A DNA stretch of 64,000 bases, taken from NCBI RefSeq assembly GCF_011765625.1, contig NZ_CP050313.1, positions 244,501 through 308,500 on the forward strand. The letters run 5' to 3'. A program made the translations under genes and the position numbers. The stretch is from Shewanella aestuarii (GTDB lineage Bacteria > Pseudomonadota > Gammaproteobacteria > Enterobacterales > Shewanellaceae). The notes beneath the pieces are model-generated. The model worked only from the letters and a program-made list of their open reading frames with translations. It did not search any database and was not told the DNA's origin. Each line of letters opens with the position of its first letter. Positions within the stretch are counted from its first letter, which is position 1. This document shows, piece by piece, positions 18,856-28,514 of this stretch.

Positions 18856-21225
18856 TTAAAATTTCCTTGAAATGAGTGTCATAAAGGGGGCGATCAGGAA
18901 GGTAAAACCAATACCAAGTAATAACGTTAAGCCAAAAAAATGAATCGCATGAGTTTGGCTTAATGCCAATAGCCCAAAGGCGAGCAATGTTGAACAGGCT
19001 GACATAAATATTGCCATCATAACCCCTCGACTTGAATGCTTGGCTTCGGCAAAAAATAAGCTGTAGTCTATGCCGATCCCTAAAATTAAAATGAGAGCTA
19101 ATGCGTGAAACAAGCTCAATGGTGACTGTGACAAGCCCAAACTGCTGAGGGTTAATAAAATCGCTAAGCTAGGTACACCAATGACCGCAATAGCCAATTT
19201 TACTGGGTATTTAACGCAAAAAATAATTCCTGCAATGATGAGAACTGCGAGCAATAAATAAAGGGTGAGTTGACGGTAGTGCCCCATTAACTGGGAGATA
19301 TCACCCACTTTATCGATCAATTGCACTTGCCCCACAGGTAGCTGTGTTTGTGTTAGTAGCTGTTTTAATGCCGGTAGATTATTTATACCAGTTAGTAAAA
19401 TAATTGCGCCTAACTCATTTTGCGTATTTTCTACCCACAATCCAGATAGCTCATTGCCGCTAATGGTCAGTAAATCTTTAATATTCAAATAGTGGTCTTT
19501 GGCATATTGATAATTTACTAATAGTGGTCGGCTAATTGCATTGCTTGTATTGTCTAATCCTAAGGTATCAATAATTTGTGGTAAATTTTGATAGATTTTT
19601 GCTTGTAACTGATAGTTTTGCTGTTGTTCAGCATGACTAGGTAGTAACTGTGCAAGGCTAAAATACTGGTTGAGTATCTTGCTAGATATGGCTTGTTCAA
19701 GCACAGGATTAAGCTGATGTAAGTTATCTATCAGTTGGTTTTCTGAGGTAGCCGAAACGAGTATAAATTGGTTATCAGTACCACCATTTAGCCATTGTCG
19801 CAGCTCATTTTCTTCATCGGTAATTGCCTGCGGGCTTTGCTGTAAATTACGAATGTCGTCATTATGTGTGACTTGAGGCAGACCAAAAACAAGTAACAAT
19901 AACATTAGCAATATGACACTTGATAATAAGGCGGGTTTGTTTGCACAGCGCTCTATTAAGTTTAAATAAGCTTGCGACCAAGTTAATGTTCGGGTGGATT
20001 TTAGTGGTCGATTTGCCAGCAGTGGGAAGGCTAGTACTAATGTTATATAAGCACCCATAAGTCCGGCTGTGCAAAATACGGCTACTTGTTGCATGCCTGG
20101 AAATGGGGTAAATCCAACGCCAATAAAGGCTAAAGAACTGGTTAATAATGCTAAGCTCATTGCAGGCAAAATACGTTGAATAATTTGTGCTGCATTATTT
20201 TGTGGGCTGTTGAGTTTATCGCAGTAGAAATGAAAACTGTAATCTATGGCGATTCCAATTAAGCTGGTTCCAAAGACTAATGTGAGTAAATGAATCTCTG
20301 TAAAGATGGCAAGGGTAGCAACTATTGCCATGACAAAGCCACTTGTTAATGTTAACAATGCAAGTGCCAATGGCACTAAGCTTTTAAAACCTAACCATAC
20401 TAAAGCCATTATCCCTAACAGTGAACAGCCACCAATCAAACTGATTTCAAACTTTGCTGAAGCTGTCGCGGCTTGTGCATGAAACAAAGCACCGGCTTTA
20501 AGTATGGTAACCTTGTTATCTGTTACTTGGCTAAATGCCACGTTTAATGCTGCTAATTGTTGCTGTTGTCCATCAGGATTAAATGCACTTTTGCGCCCCT
20601 TGGCGCTAATGATGGCTGCGACTTTTCCTTGATGCTGATTTAATAAAATATCTTGCTCGACCGTTAATTGTCCTTTTGGGCTCAGTGCCAACAAGTTATC
20701 GGTAAACAGTAGTAAAGGGTCTTGGCTAATTAATTGGCTATTGGCCACACCAAAAGCGCTATAGAGTTGTTGCTGAGTTTTTAAAATCAGTGTTTGAATA
20801 TCATCATTTAATAGCGACTGCTGTTGAGTGGGGGTGAGAAGATGAAAACGATGCTCAAAATACCATTTACCGATTTGATTATAGTTTGTGTCCCCTGCAC
20901 TAGTAATGTCACTAAAGGGGTGGCCCGGATTGTTTTGTAAGCTGTCGATAATGCTTTTGGCTGATTGAATTGCTGTCGTTTTATCATCGGCAATTACTGC
21001 AATATAAACACGATCCGCTAAGCGTTTTTCCACCTGATTGAGAGCCGTTTCAGCGAGTTGATTTTGGCTATAGTGAGGTAGCATCGCTAGCATGTCGCTT
21101 TGGATTTTTGCCCCCGATTGCCATAAAAACAAGCCATAAAAAGCAACTACGCTAAATAATAGAACCCAAAGACTAAAGCGCCATTTAGCAGATATGGTGT
21201 TTAGCTTGTTCAGCCATGTTGTCAT
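18856..21225 (-). CDS. apeM: MMPL/RND-type exporter of APE cluster
   Basis: A 789-residue inner-membrane protein with two repeats of one helix, a large periplasmic domain and five helices, giving about 12 membrane segments. Membrane stretches are obvious near 18-34, 260-400 and 440, and again near 665-785. Paired IGIAIDYSFHF and LGIGIDYSLFF segments mark the duplicated transmembrane helix 4, with Asp as in RND pumps. It probably moves the APE lipid across the periplasm, handing over to ApeL. It starts directly after the apeL stop. Confidence 0.88.
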   Translation of the reverse strand: MTTWLNKLNTISAKWRFSLWVLLFSVVAFYGLFLWQSGAKIQSDMLAMLPHYSQNQLAETALNQVEKRLADRVYIAVIADDKTTAIQSAKSIIDSLQNNPGHPFSDITSAGDTNYNQIGKWYFEHRFHLLTPTQQQSLLNDDIQTLILKTQQQLYSAFGVANSQLISQDPLLLFTDNLLALSPKGQLTVEQDILLNQHQGKVAAIISAKGRKSAFNPDGQQQQLAALNVAFSQVTDNKVTILKAGALFHAQAATASAKFEISLIGGCSLLGIMALVWLGFKSLVPLALALLTLTSGFVMAIVATLAIFTEIHLLTLVFGTSLIGIAIDYSFHFYCDKLNSPQNNAAQIIQRILPAMSLALLTSSLAFIGVGFTPFPGMQQVAVFCTAGLMGAYITLVLAFPLLANRPLKSTRTLTWSQAYLNLIERCANKPALLSSVILLMLLLLVFGLPQVTHNDDIRNLQQSPQAITDEENELRQWLNGGTDNQFILVSATSENQLIDNLHQLNPVLEQAISSKILNQYFSLAQLLPSHAEQQQNYQLQAKIYQNLPQIIDTLGLDNTSNAISRPLLVNYQYAKDHYLNIKDLLTISGNELSGLWVENTQNELGAIILLTGINNLPALKQLLTQTQLPVGQVQLIDKVGDISQLMGHYRQLTLYLLLAVLIIAGIIFCVKYPVKLAIAVIGVPSLAILLTLSSLGLSQSPLSLFHALALILILGIGIDYSLFFAEAKHSSRGVMMAIFMSACSTLLAFGLLALSQTHAIHFFGLTLLLGIGFTFLIAPFMTLISRKF

Positions 21226-22026
21226 TTAAGGAGTCATACCTTGTGTCGCAGCGTCAAACCAAGCCTGTTGTTGAGTGCTAAAGGCAAGGCTATTAAGCTC
21301 TGAAAACTGGATGTCAGTGATGTCGTTTTGTCCTTTATTACTTGATGATCCTCTATTACTGGGTAGCTCACGAAGCATTAATATGCGATTAATTTGGATA
21401 TTGCCCTGAATCACTAAATATCCTAATGCTTGACGCAGATAATCATCTTTAGCGACTAATCCTAGTGACCAAGATGGATTCTCAATCTCGGTCTCTTGGT
21501 TGTCGTAATACAAGTTAAAATCTTGTTGTAATGTCAATAAGTCACCGCTGAGCATCGCTTGCAATAATGCTGGAATTTGACTTGCTAAAGGGTTATCTGA
21601 CTGTTCTGATTGTGTTTGTTGCTGTAATTCCCCTTTGCTATCAAACTGACTGATTTTGTTTTGCTGCATCACCATGGTGGTTTCAAATGGTGTTTTCTGT
21701 TGCCATAACATTCCTATTGAGGGGTGAAAACTAAACTCTCCCATACTTTTTAATGGTTTTTTTAATACAGCTAAATAACGCGTCTGAATAAACTTTCCTT
21801 GTGTATACTGCTGATTTAGCTGTGCATATTGGTTAAGGTATTGGAGATCTTTTTCGGTGGCGAGTTGCTGAAATAGCGAGCTAACAAATTCAGGTTCTAG
21901 CATTGGTGCCGTCTTAGCTTGAGCCTGGCCGATGATAATAAGTGCTATGACGAGGTTAAATGTTGTCAGCGCCCGCACAAACTTGCTTTGTAAGCGCCTA
22001 TTTAAAAATGATGTCATACGAGTCAC
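21226..22026 (-). CDS. apeL: LolA-like outer-membrane lipid carrier protein
   Basis: A 266-residue periplasmic protein with a Sec signal peptide (hydrophobic stretch about 20-36, cleavage near QAQA-K). The mature part has the LolA-like half-barrel character, with FSFHPSIGMLWQQKTPFETTMVM near 95-117. LolA proteins carry acylated molecules through the periplasm, and in APE clusters this member is taken to carry the pigment. The spacing to the exporter gene is zero, so the two are coupled. Confidence 0.8.
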   Translation of the reverse strand: MTRMTSFLNRRLQSKFVRALTTFNLVIALIIIGQAQAKTAPMLEPEFVSSLFQQLATEKDLQYLNQYAQLNQQYTQGKFIQTRYLAVLKKPLKSMGEFSFHPSIGMLWQQKTPFETTMVMQQNKISQFDSKGELQQQTQSEQSDNPLASQIPALLQAMLSGDLLTLQQDFNLYYDNQETEIENPSWSLGLVAKDDYLRQALGYLVIQGNIQINRILMLRELPSNRGSSSNKGQNDITDIQFSELNSLAFSTQQQAWFDAATQGMTP

Positions 22027-22027
22027 C

Positions 22028-22465
22028 TTAATTTGTCACATCTGAAGAGACTAATAATGGTCGAATTTTATTTTGAAATACCTCAGGAGTAACAAAACAT
22101 AGCTCTTTAGTATTAATATTTACCGCAGCTTGAATGGTGTAACCTTTGGTGATTCGCGTTCCTGTTTGGGTATCAATGATTTGATAGGTGATTTTTAGAC
22201 GATTTTCCCACTCGACTATGCTTGCCCTGACAGTTACCGACTGATCGAAGGTACTACTTTTAACATACTTAACCTGCACATCAACGATAGGCCAAGCGAA
22301 GCCAGAGGCTTGCATTTGACGATAGTTGTAGCCAAGTTTGTCTAATAGTTTGCAGCGAGCAACCTCAAAATAACGCAAGTAGTTACCATGCCACGTAATT
22401 CCCATTGAATCGACATCATGAAAGGGGATGTTCATCTCCATGTCGATACTTAGGATGGTCTTCAT
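22028..22465 (-). CDS. apeK: Acyl thioesterase (4HBT hotdog family)
   Basis: A 145-residue 4-hydroxybenzoyl-CoA-thioesterase-type hotdog protein. The catalytic Asp is in HDVDSMGITWHGNYLRYFE near residues 14-32, the common signature. The frame is open five codons further, but the ATG at 22465 overlaps the ammonia-lyase stop (TAATG) and has a GGAGG ribosome site. In APE clusters ApeK is thought to release or edit acyl chains on the carrier proteins. Confidence 0.83.
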   Translation of the reverse strand: MKTILSIDMEMNIPFHDVDSMGITWHGNYLRYFEVARCKLLDKLGYNYRQMQASGFAWPIVDVQVKYVKSSTFDQSVTVRASIVEWENRLKITYQIIDTQTGTRITKGYTIQAAVNINTKELCFVTPEVFQNKIRPLLVSSDVTN

Positions 22466-24030
22466 TAGCAAACCTCCCATTGTGCTTGTTGAATTTTCTC
22501 AACAGTTTGGCGCAACACAGATTCAAGCGGCCTATCTTCAACCAGTAATTCAAAGTCTTGATTTACCTGAGCTAAGGTTTTTGCCAATGACGGTGTTAAG
22601 CTACTTTCATCCAACTCATTTTGTTTAATTCTTAGTTTTATACCTTGGCTCATCGCTAATAATGCCGCTGCCGCAACTTGTTCAGTAAGTTGTAATACGC
22701 GCATACAATCTCGAGCGGCAATGGTACCCATACTGACTTTATCTTGATTATGGCATTCTGTAGAGCGTGAAAAAACACTGGCAGGCATAGTATTTTTTAA
22801 TGCTTCAGCTGTCCAAGCGGAAACGCCAATTTGTACCGCCTTAAAGCCATGGTTTATGGCGCGGCGCTCTCCTGTTGAGGCCGAAAGGTTGGCTGGCAAG
22901 CCATTATTAAATTTAGTGTCCATGACTAATGCCATTTGACGATCAATTAGATCAGCGATATTGGCAATGGTGTTTTTCATTGAATCCATCACAAAAGCAA
23001 TGTGCCCACCGTAAAAGTGGCCTCCGTGTAAAATATGCTCGCCTTGTGCATCAACAATTGGGTTGTCATTAGCACTGTTCAGTTCGGTTTCTATAAACTG
23101 GCGCATAAATGGAAGTGCATCTTGTAATACGCCAATGATATGTGGTGCACAACGAATGGAATATCTGTCTTGCAAGCGGTCTGAATTACGCGGATGGGTG
23201 TGATGATTTAGATCATCGCGGATCCAGCTTGCTACTTGGCTTTGGCCCGGGTGAGGTTTAGCGGCAAATAAAATATCATCAAAATGATTAGAGTTACCCT
23301 TTAAGGTAAGTGATGCCATTGCAGTAATACGGCTAGATAAGCGCGCTAAATACTGGCCACGGTCAAAAGCTAAACAAGCTAGCGCAGTCATCACTGCGGT
23401 GCCATTCATTAGTGCTAAACCTTCTTTTGGGCGTAACGTTAATGGATTGACATTCAGTTGTTTATAGACTTCAGCCGTAGGGCGTCGCTCACCTTGGTAT
23501 ACCACTTCTCGCTCGCCAACTAACACTGCGGCAAGATAAGATAGTGGAGTTAAGTCTCCACTGGCACCCACTGAACCTTCTTCTGGAATTACAGGGGTGA
23601 TATTATGATTGAGTAACCATTCGATACGTTGTAACAATGCATAACTGACGCCTGATTTACCGACCGCAAGCGAATTTAAGCGGCATGCCATTACAGCGCG
23701 CGCCTGCATTGGACTTAATACATCTCCCAAGCCACAGCCGTGAAATCGTGATAAGTGTAGTGGTAATTCATGGACTAACTCTAGGCTGACATTAACAGTA
23801 CAAGAATCACCGTAACCAGTCGTGACACCATAAACCACGCCTTCTTCATGTAATAAACTGTCAATAAAACGCGCCCCCTTTTCAATGTAGTGTTGATACT
23901 CAGGGCTGTCATTGAGTTTGATGGGGGCCCCTTTTGCGATCGCAACAACTTGCTCAATATTCAATTGCCCTTGATAAAAGTCGATATGGCCTAAATGAAT
24001 GGTTTCGTGTTGCGAAATCGAATGGGTCAT
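22465..24030 (-). CDS. MIO-type aromatic amino acid ammonia-lyase
   Basis: A 521-residue histidine/tyrosine/phenylalanine ammonia-lyase family member. The Ala-Ser-Gly triad that forms the MIO cofactor is at 156-158 (GSVGASGDLTPLS). The lid-loop Tyr lies in VTTGYG near 73, and NSANDNP and YGGHIAF are conserved. The residues at the substrate-selectivity position read Phe-His (96-97), unlike Ser-His of histidase, His-Leu of bacterial TAL or Phe-Leu of PAL. No histidine-degradation genes are near. Position between apeJ and apeK suggests it makes the aryl-acrylate starter, probably 4-coumarate from tyrosine, for the polyene. Substrate is inferred. Confidence 0.85.
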   Translation of the reverse strand: MTHSISQHETIHLGHIDFYQGQLNIEQVVAIAKGAPIKLNDSPEYQHYIEKGARFIDSLLHEEGVVYGVTTGYGDSCTVNVSLELVHELPLHLSRFHGCGLGDVLSPMQARAVMACRLNSLAVGKSGVSYALLQRIEWLLNHNITPVIPEEGSVGASGDLTPLSYLAAVLVGEREVVYQGERRPTAEVYKQLNVNPLTLRPKEGLALMNGTAVMTALACLAFDRGQYLARLSSRITAMASLTLKGNSNHFDDILFAAKPHPGQSQVASWIRDDLNHHTHPRNSDRLQDRYSIRCAPHIIGVLQDALPFMRQFIETELNSANDNPIVDAQGEHILHGGHFYGGHIAFVMDSMKNTIANIADLIDRQMALVMDTKFNNGLPANLSASTGERRAINHGFKAVQIGVSAWTAEALKNTMPASVFSRSTECHNQDKVSMGTIAARDCMRVLQLTEQVAAAALLAMSQGIKLRIKQNELDESSLTPSLAKTLAQVNQDFELLVEDRPLESVLRQTVEKIQQAQWEVC

Positions 24031-24034
24031 CGCG

Positions 24035-25719
24035 TTATTTTTCCTGCTGATAAGTTGTTATGTTGCGTTGGCTTTGACTGTCTTTACGCCAAAAGTCATA
24101 GAAATTAAACCATTGTGATGGTGCAATTTTGGCGAAGTGTTCTAAACGTTGACTGTATTTTGTCATCGCGAGAGTTAAGCGTTCGGTTCGGCCTTTTCTT
24201 GGGCCCTTTAAGGTAGTAGCTAATTGCTCTACATGTACTTGATAGCGTCCATTTTGTTTAATGCAAAACATGGTAAATACTGGACAGTCTAATAAGCTAG
24301 CCAGAATAAAAGGGCCTTGAGGGAAGGGGCTGGCTTACCTAAAAAGGGAAGATCGATCACACGACCTTGGCTGTTCGCTGAGGTTCTATCGGCAGCTATG
24401 ACGACCAACTCACCTTGTTCTATTTTCTGTTGTAATAACATGGCAGTGCTAGGGTCTAGCTCATTTACTTGAATTAAATTTAAGCTGCTTTTTGGATTAA
24501 GCTGTTGCAGCACCTTGTTAAAGTTTTCTGCATGGTGAGTGAGAACCATGACATTAACTTTAACTCTTTTCTGGTGGATTGATATTGCCCTGCATAGCTC
24601 TAGATTACCTAAATGTGATACCAATAATACTGCGCCTTTACCGGTTTCAATTTGTTTGGCAAGAATTTGTCGATCAGCAAAATCAACTTCACTGAGTTTA
24701 ATGCGATCGCACCAAGCATCTATTCTGTCTAATGCCGCATTACCAAAGGATAGAAAATGATTCAGGCTATCTTGCCAACTAATTTTCTTAGTGCTGTCAC
24801 TAATATTTTGTACTTGCTGTAAAAAATCGATCGAGGCCTTACGTGCCGTGCTGCCAGTTAAGAAGAAATAGCCAATAACCGGGTACATGATGGCGCGACA
24901 TAACCAATGACCTCCAAAGCGGTAGCTTTCGGCTAATAGCTTTATTCCCCAATAACTGCCACGCTCTTGCATTGTTGACCAATGGCGATTGTCATGATGA
25001 CTTGCTCGTTTTTGTGGAAGACGTTTAAGCATGCCGAAAAATAACTTAGTGTGCATCCAGCTGATACGCAAATTATCCTGGAACCCCTGAAAGTGACTGA
25101 TGCCATTTTCAGGGTAAATAACTTTAGTCGGTATTTGAATAACTGGCGTTTTTTTCCAATAAAGCTTGACCATGATTTCAATATCAAAATCCATTCTTTC
25201 ACCTAAAGATTCATACTGAAATAAAGCTTCCGTTGCGGCCAGAGGATAGATTCTAAAGCCACACATGGAATCTTGAATGTCGAAGCTTAGGGTTTCAATC
25301 CATACCCCAAAATGCGTGATATAACGGCCGTATAATCGCCCTTTAGGAACGGAGTCATCATATTCAGGCTTACCAGATATTAATGCTAGTGGGTTAGCTT
25401 GAGCACAATCTATCATATTTGGTATGTCTGCAAGATTATGCTGCCCATCAGCATCAATCTGTAATGCATGACTAAAGCCATCAGCAAAGGCGGCGCGCAA
25501 ACCAGTGATAACCGCAGCGCCTTTGCCACGGTTAAAAGGATGATGGATTAAAGTTACCCACGGAAACTTATCTGCCATCTCTTGCAGCACGTAGCGGGTT
25601 TCATCTTGGCTGCCATCATCAATTAAATAACAAGGTAGATTAAATTGCGCCAGTTGTGTGAGTGTTTGCTCAATAACCTGATGATGATTGTAATTGGGGA
25701 TAATCAACGCCAATTTCAT
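24035..25719 (-). pseudogene. apeJ: apeJ: glycosyltransferase-acyltransferase fusion, one-base frameshift
   Basis: Two adjacent frames together make the ApeJ fusion. The first part (24289-25719) has a family 2 glycosyltransferase domain (IPNYNHHQVIEQT, DDGSQDET, DADGQH, residues 1-235) followed by an LpxL-like acyltransferase (VSHLGNLELCR near 365). It runs out of frame at GKPAP and stops at 24289. The second part continues as FPQGPFILASLLDCPVF into MFCIKQNGRYQVHVEQ and ends at 24035. Adding one G to the G4 run at 24326-24329 (C4 on the coding strand) restores 561 residues and the LPFLGKPAPFPQGP motif of LpxL-type enzymes. Sequencing error or true mutation cannot be separated here. The end lies 5 bases from the ammonia-lyase start. 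Confidence 0.85.
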
Positions 25720-25722
25720 AAA

Positions 25723-26096
25723 CTACTCGCCTTGCATATTGGTGGATTGTTTTGCCAGTACGATGCGACCAGAGGCGAAGCGCTTATCGGCGTCGTTATA
25801 TTGAAAAGTTAACTTGGCTTTGCTTGGACTGTGGCTAATAGTTAAATAAACATATTGGTCAGGAAGCAATAATTGTTGAAACTTTAGCACTTCAACACTG
25901 GCAACTTGTGGTTCATAACCAAATGCTTTGCAACCAAGTTGAATGGCCCAATCAAGCTGAGTAACACCAGGCAAAACAGCTTGCTCAGGAAAGTGGCCTT
26001 TAAAAAAATCTAACTGGGCCCCACAAATATGTACCAAGTGATACTATCACCTTGCTGCTGTTGGCTAATAATGGTCGGTAGTATTGATTTAATCAT
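25723..26096 (-). pseudogene. apeI: apeI: small APE dehydratase, one-base frameshift near 5' end
   Basis: An ApeI-type hotdog dehydratase (GHFPEQAVLPGVTQLDWAI, with His in GHFP). The clear ATG at 26096 overlaps the apeH stop (ATGATTAA) and reads MIKSILPT into QQGDSIT, but then shifts frame and stops. The main frame resumes as LVHICGAQLDFFKGHF. One extra A at 26036-26037 (T on the coding strand) joins them into 124 residues, the usual ApeI length. As given, the long frame could start only at a TTG (26037) with no visible ribosome site. It pairs functionally with ApeP. Broken either by mutation or by a read error. Confidence 0.8.
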
Positions 26097-27456
26097 GGTA
26101 AAACAACGAAACCAGCTCTGCTTGAATTCGTTTTCCTTCTGAGTTTTGAGGGATTCTAACCGGGTAACGCCAGCGCCTTGGTAGCGTCACGCGCTCAAAC
26201 TGGCTGAGTAAATGCTTTTTAATTAGGTTGTTGACAGCTAGTTTACCTTGCTCTGCTAATAAAGCCTGTCCTTCAGGAGTTAATTCAATTATCGCACCTA
26301 ACATTTGTCTTGGTTGGGTTAAAAATGAAATTGCTGCATCATGAATTAAAGGGTGACTGCATAATAAATGCTCCATTTGCGCCATTGAAATGCGTTTTTC
26401 TTCAATTTTAACTATGCGATCTACACGATTAAGTAAATGAAATTGATGTGAGCTGATTAAGTCAATACTGTCGTCGCAGCGATACCATTGGTCACTGTTT
26501 TCCAAATAAGGTGATTTGATGCAAAGTACACCGTTATTACCAGTTTGTTTTATGCTAATCGCAGAGAATGTTTGCCAAGGCTCTTGTTGAGTTAATTGTC
26601 GTCGATGTGCTATTCCGCCTGTTTCTGTGCTACCAAAAATTTCAATAGGAAGTTGGCCATAACAGTGCAGGATATCATTGGCTGCTTGATAGCTTAACGG
26701 ACCCCCCGAGCTAAAAATTAAGCTAGGACGATTATTCTGTGGTTGATTTTCAAGTGCTTCTGGTAATCTAGATAATTGAGCCGGGCTACTTACTAAACAG
26801 AGGTTTGGCATAATGGCCAAGTAATAGCTTAAGGTTTCAGGGTACTCAATTTGATCGCTTAAAAAGGGCCTTTGTGCTGCCAGAGGCCATAGAATTTTAA
26901 ACAGTAAGCCGTAAATATGTTGATGAGATACTGTGGCGAGGACTGAGCAGTGTGGTAAATGTGCAGCAAACGTATGATCTAATATCGATACTTCTGCATC
27001 CAGTTGAGTGATATTTTTACGAATTGCTTTAGGCTCACCACTACTGCCAGATGTAAATAAAATTAACTCACCAAATTTGGTAACTTTGGGCCACTTACCC
27101 GCAGGTAATGCTAGTTCATGTGTCAGCGAAATAAAGGCTTTAATTTCACAAATAGGGCTGTCAGCAATAACAGCATCAAATTGATGATTGAGCTCGCTGA
27201 TTGTTCCAGGTTGGGTATTTGCTGGTAGAATAATAGTTTTACCAGCAAGAAGCCCTGCGCAAAGCGCAGCTGCAAATAAGTCGCTTTGCTTGGCGGCTAA
27301 CAACCATCTTTGGCTATTATGGCTAATAAGTTGATGGTAGAGGAAGGCTACCTGGGCAGTAAAACGTTCACTGGTCACAATGTCGTGATGATTGAAACTA
27401 ATTAATTGCTGAGTATTTGGTCCGTTTTTAAACCAATTGAGTAATAAATTATCCAT
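26089..27456 (-). CDS. apeH: AMP-forming acyl-ACP synthetase of APE cluster
   Basis: A 455-residue ANL-superfamily ligase. The P-loop ILFTSGSSGEPKAIRK sits near residues 130-145, and the adenylate motif FGSTETGG near 267-274. In APE systems ApeH activates the aryl carboxylic acid starter and loads it on the acyl carrier protein ApeE. It lies downstream of the two carrier genes and apeG, with an 8-base overlap (ATGGATAA) with apeG. Confidence 0.85.
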   Translation of the reverse strand: MDNLLLNWFKNGPNTQQLISFNHHDIVTSERFTAQVAFLYHQLISHNSQRWLLAAKQSDLFAAALCAGLLAGKTIILPANTQPGTISELNHQFDAVIADSPICEIKAFISLTHELALPAGKWPKVTKFGELILFTSGSSGEPKAIRKNITQLDAEVSILDHTFAAHLPHCSVLATVSHQHIYGLLFKILWPLAAQRPFLSDQIEYPETLSYYLAIMPNLCLVSSPAQLSRLPEALENQPQNNRPSLIFSSGGPLSYQAANDILHCYGQLPIEIFGSTETGGIAHRRQLTQQEPWQTFSAISIKQTGNNGVLCIKSPYLENSDQWYRCDDSIDLISSHQFHLLNRVDRIVKIEEKRISMAQMEHLLCSHPLIHDAAISFLTQPRQMLGAIIELTPEGQALLAEQGKLAVNNLIKKHLLSQFERVTLPRRWRYPVRIPQNSEGKRIQAELVSLFYHD

Positions 27457-28000
27457 GTTGTTTTAACCAAAAAGTGCGGTAAATCCATTCTCCACCCAAT
27501 AACCCGCCAATCAATAAATACGCAATTAAGCCATTATAGATAGTCCATATTGTTATATCGGTAGCCATTGCTGTGTAGAGCGCCATCAAACCGTTAAAGA
27601 CAAATAATCCACACCATATTTTTGTTACCTTGATTAAATATGGTGTGGCTTGTGAAGGTAAATCAGGTTCTTTTAGCCTTGCTAAGCGTTCAATCAAACT
27701 TGGTCCTTGGATTAATGAAAAACCAAACAAGGCCAACATACTCAAATTAATGACAACAGGGTAATACAATAACCAGTCATTACGCTGGGCTATAAAGCTT
27801 GCGCCTGTAAGTAATATTCCAATGACTAGCGGCACTAGCATTGGCTTTAATTGATTTTTATTAAGTGATAATCGGATGATTAATAACCCACATAAAATCA
27901 AGCCAATTAACCCATTAGGTAAATACTGCAAGCCAAAATAAACGGCAATGGGGTAGCCCATTACTGCGAGTATAGACAGTACTTGCACAAAGGCTTTCAT
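27449..28000 (-). CDS. apeG: APE cluster membrane protein (COG4648 type)
   Basis: A 183-residue integral membrane protein with about five or six hydrophobic helices spread over the full length and few charged residues outside loops. It corresponds by position and type to ApeG, the conserved COG4648 membrane protein of APE clusters, function unknown. Its start overlaps the apeF stop (TAATG) and its stop overlaps apeH. Confidence 0.72.
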   Translation of the reverse strand: MKAFVQVLSILAVMGYPIAVYFGLQYLPNGLIGLILCGLLIIRLSLNKNQLKPMLVPLVIGILLTGASFIAQRNDWLLYYPVVINLSMLALFGFSLIQGPSLIERLARLKEPDLPSQATPYLIKVTKIWCGLFVFNGLMALYTAMATDITIWTIYNGLIAYLLIGGLLGGEWIYRTFWLKQHG

Positions 28001-28248
28001 TATTGCTTCATTAAACCATCAATGGCGATTACCACATCATTTACAGTGCGAACAGCTTTAAACTCTTCAGGTTGAATTTTTTTTCCTGTCAATTGCTGTA
28101 ACTTAATGACTAAATCAACAGCATCAATACTGTCTAAATCTAATTCTTCATATAGGGATGCATCAAGGCTAATATCATCACGCTCAACTTCAAATTCATC
28201 GACTAAGATGCCACATAGCATTTCATAAATTTGTTCACTGCTTTGCAT
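28000..28248 (-). CDS. apeF: Acyl carrier protein ApeF
   Basis: An 82-residue acyl carrier protein. The phosphopantetheine attachment Ser is in the classic DSID motif (ELDLDSIDAVDL, about residue 37). The whole protein is a single acidic helical carrier. It is the second of two carriers encoded in tandem, and ends at the apeG start. Confidence 0.9.
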   Translation of the reverse strand: MQSSEQIYEMLCGILVDEFEVERDDISLDASLYEELDLDSIDAVDLVIKLQQLTGKKIQPEEFKAVRTVNDVVIAIDGLMKQ

Positions 28249-28256
28249 GTCGACTC

Positions 28257-28514
28257 CTAAACTTGCTGTGACTCAATAAAACTTGCCAGACTGGCTACGC
28301 TATGAAAATGCGCTTTAGTTGCTTCTGAGTTAGCTTCAATTTTGATATCAAATTGTTTTTTTATTGCTAAACCAAGCTCAAGGGCGTCAATTGAGTCTAA
28401 ACCTAGGCCTTCACCGAAAAGTGGTGCATTGGTGTCAATATCTTCGATTGTTATATCTTCAAGATCTAAACAATTAATAATTAATTCTTTGATTTCATTA
28501 TTTAAGTTTTTCAT
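28257..28514 (-). CDS. apeE: Acyl carrier protein ApeE
   Basis: An 85-residue acyl carrier protein with the modified Ser in GLGLDSIDALEL (about residue 40). In characterised APE systems ApeE is the carrier used for starter loading by ApeH and chain extension. Its start overlaps the apeD stop by one base (TAATG), and an 8-base gap separates it from apeF. Confidence 0.9.
   Translation of the reverse strand: MKNLNNEIKELIINCLDLEDITIEDIDTNAPLFGEGLGLDSIDALELGLAIKKQFDIKIEANSEATKAHFHSVASLASFIESQQV

Noticed and set aside
22465..24030. Histidine utilisation hutH
   Set aside because: The MIO motif fits histidase too, but no hutU, hutI or hutC is near and the gene lies within the ape operon with an atypical selectivity pair.
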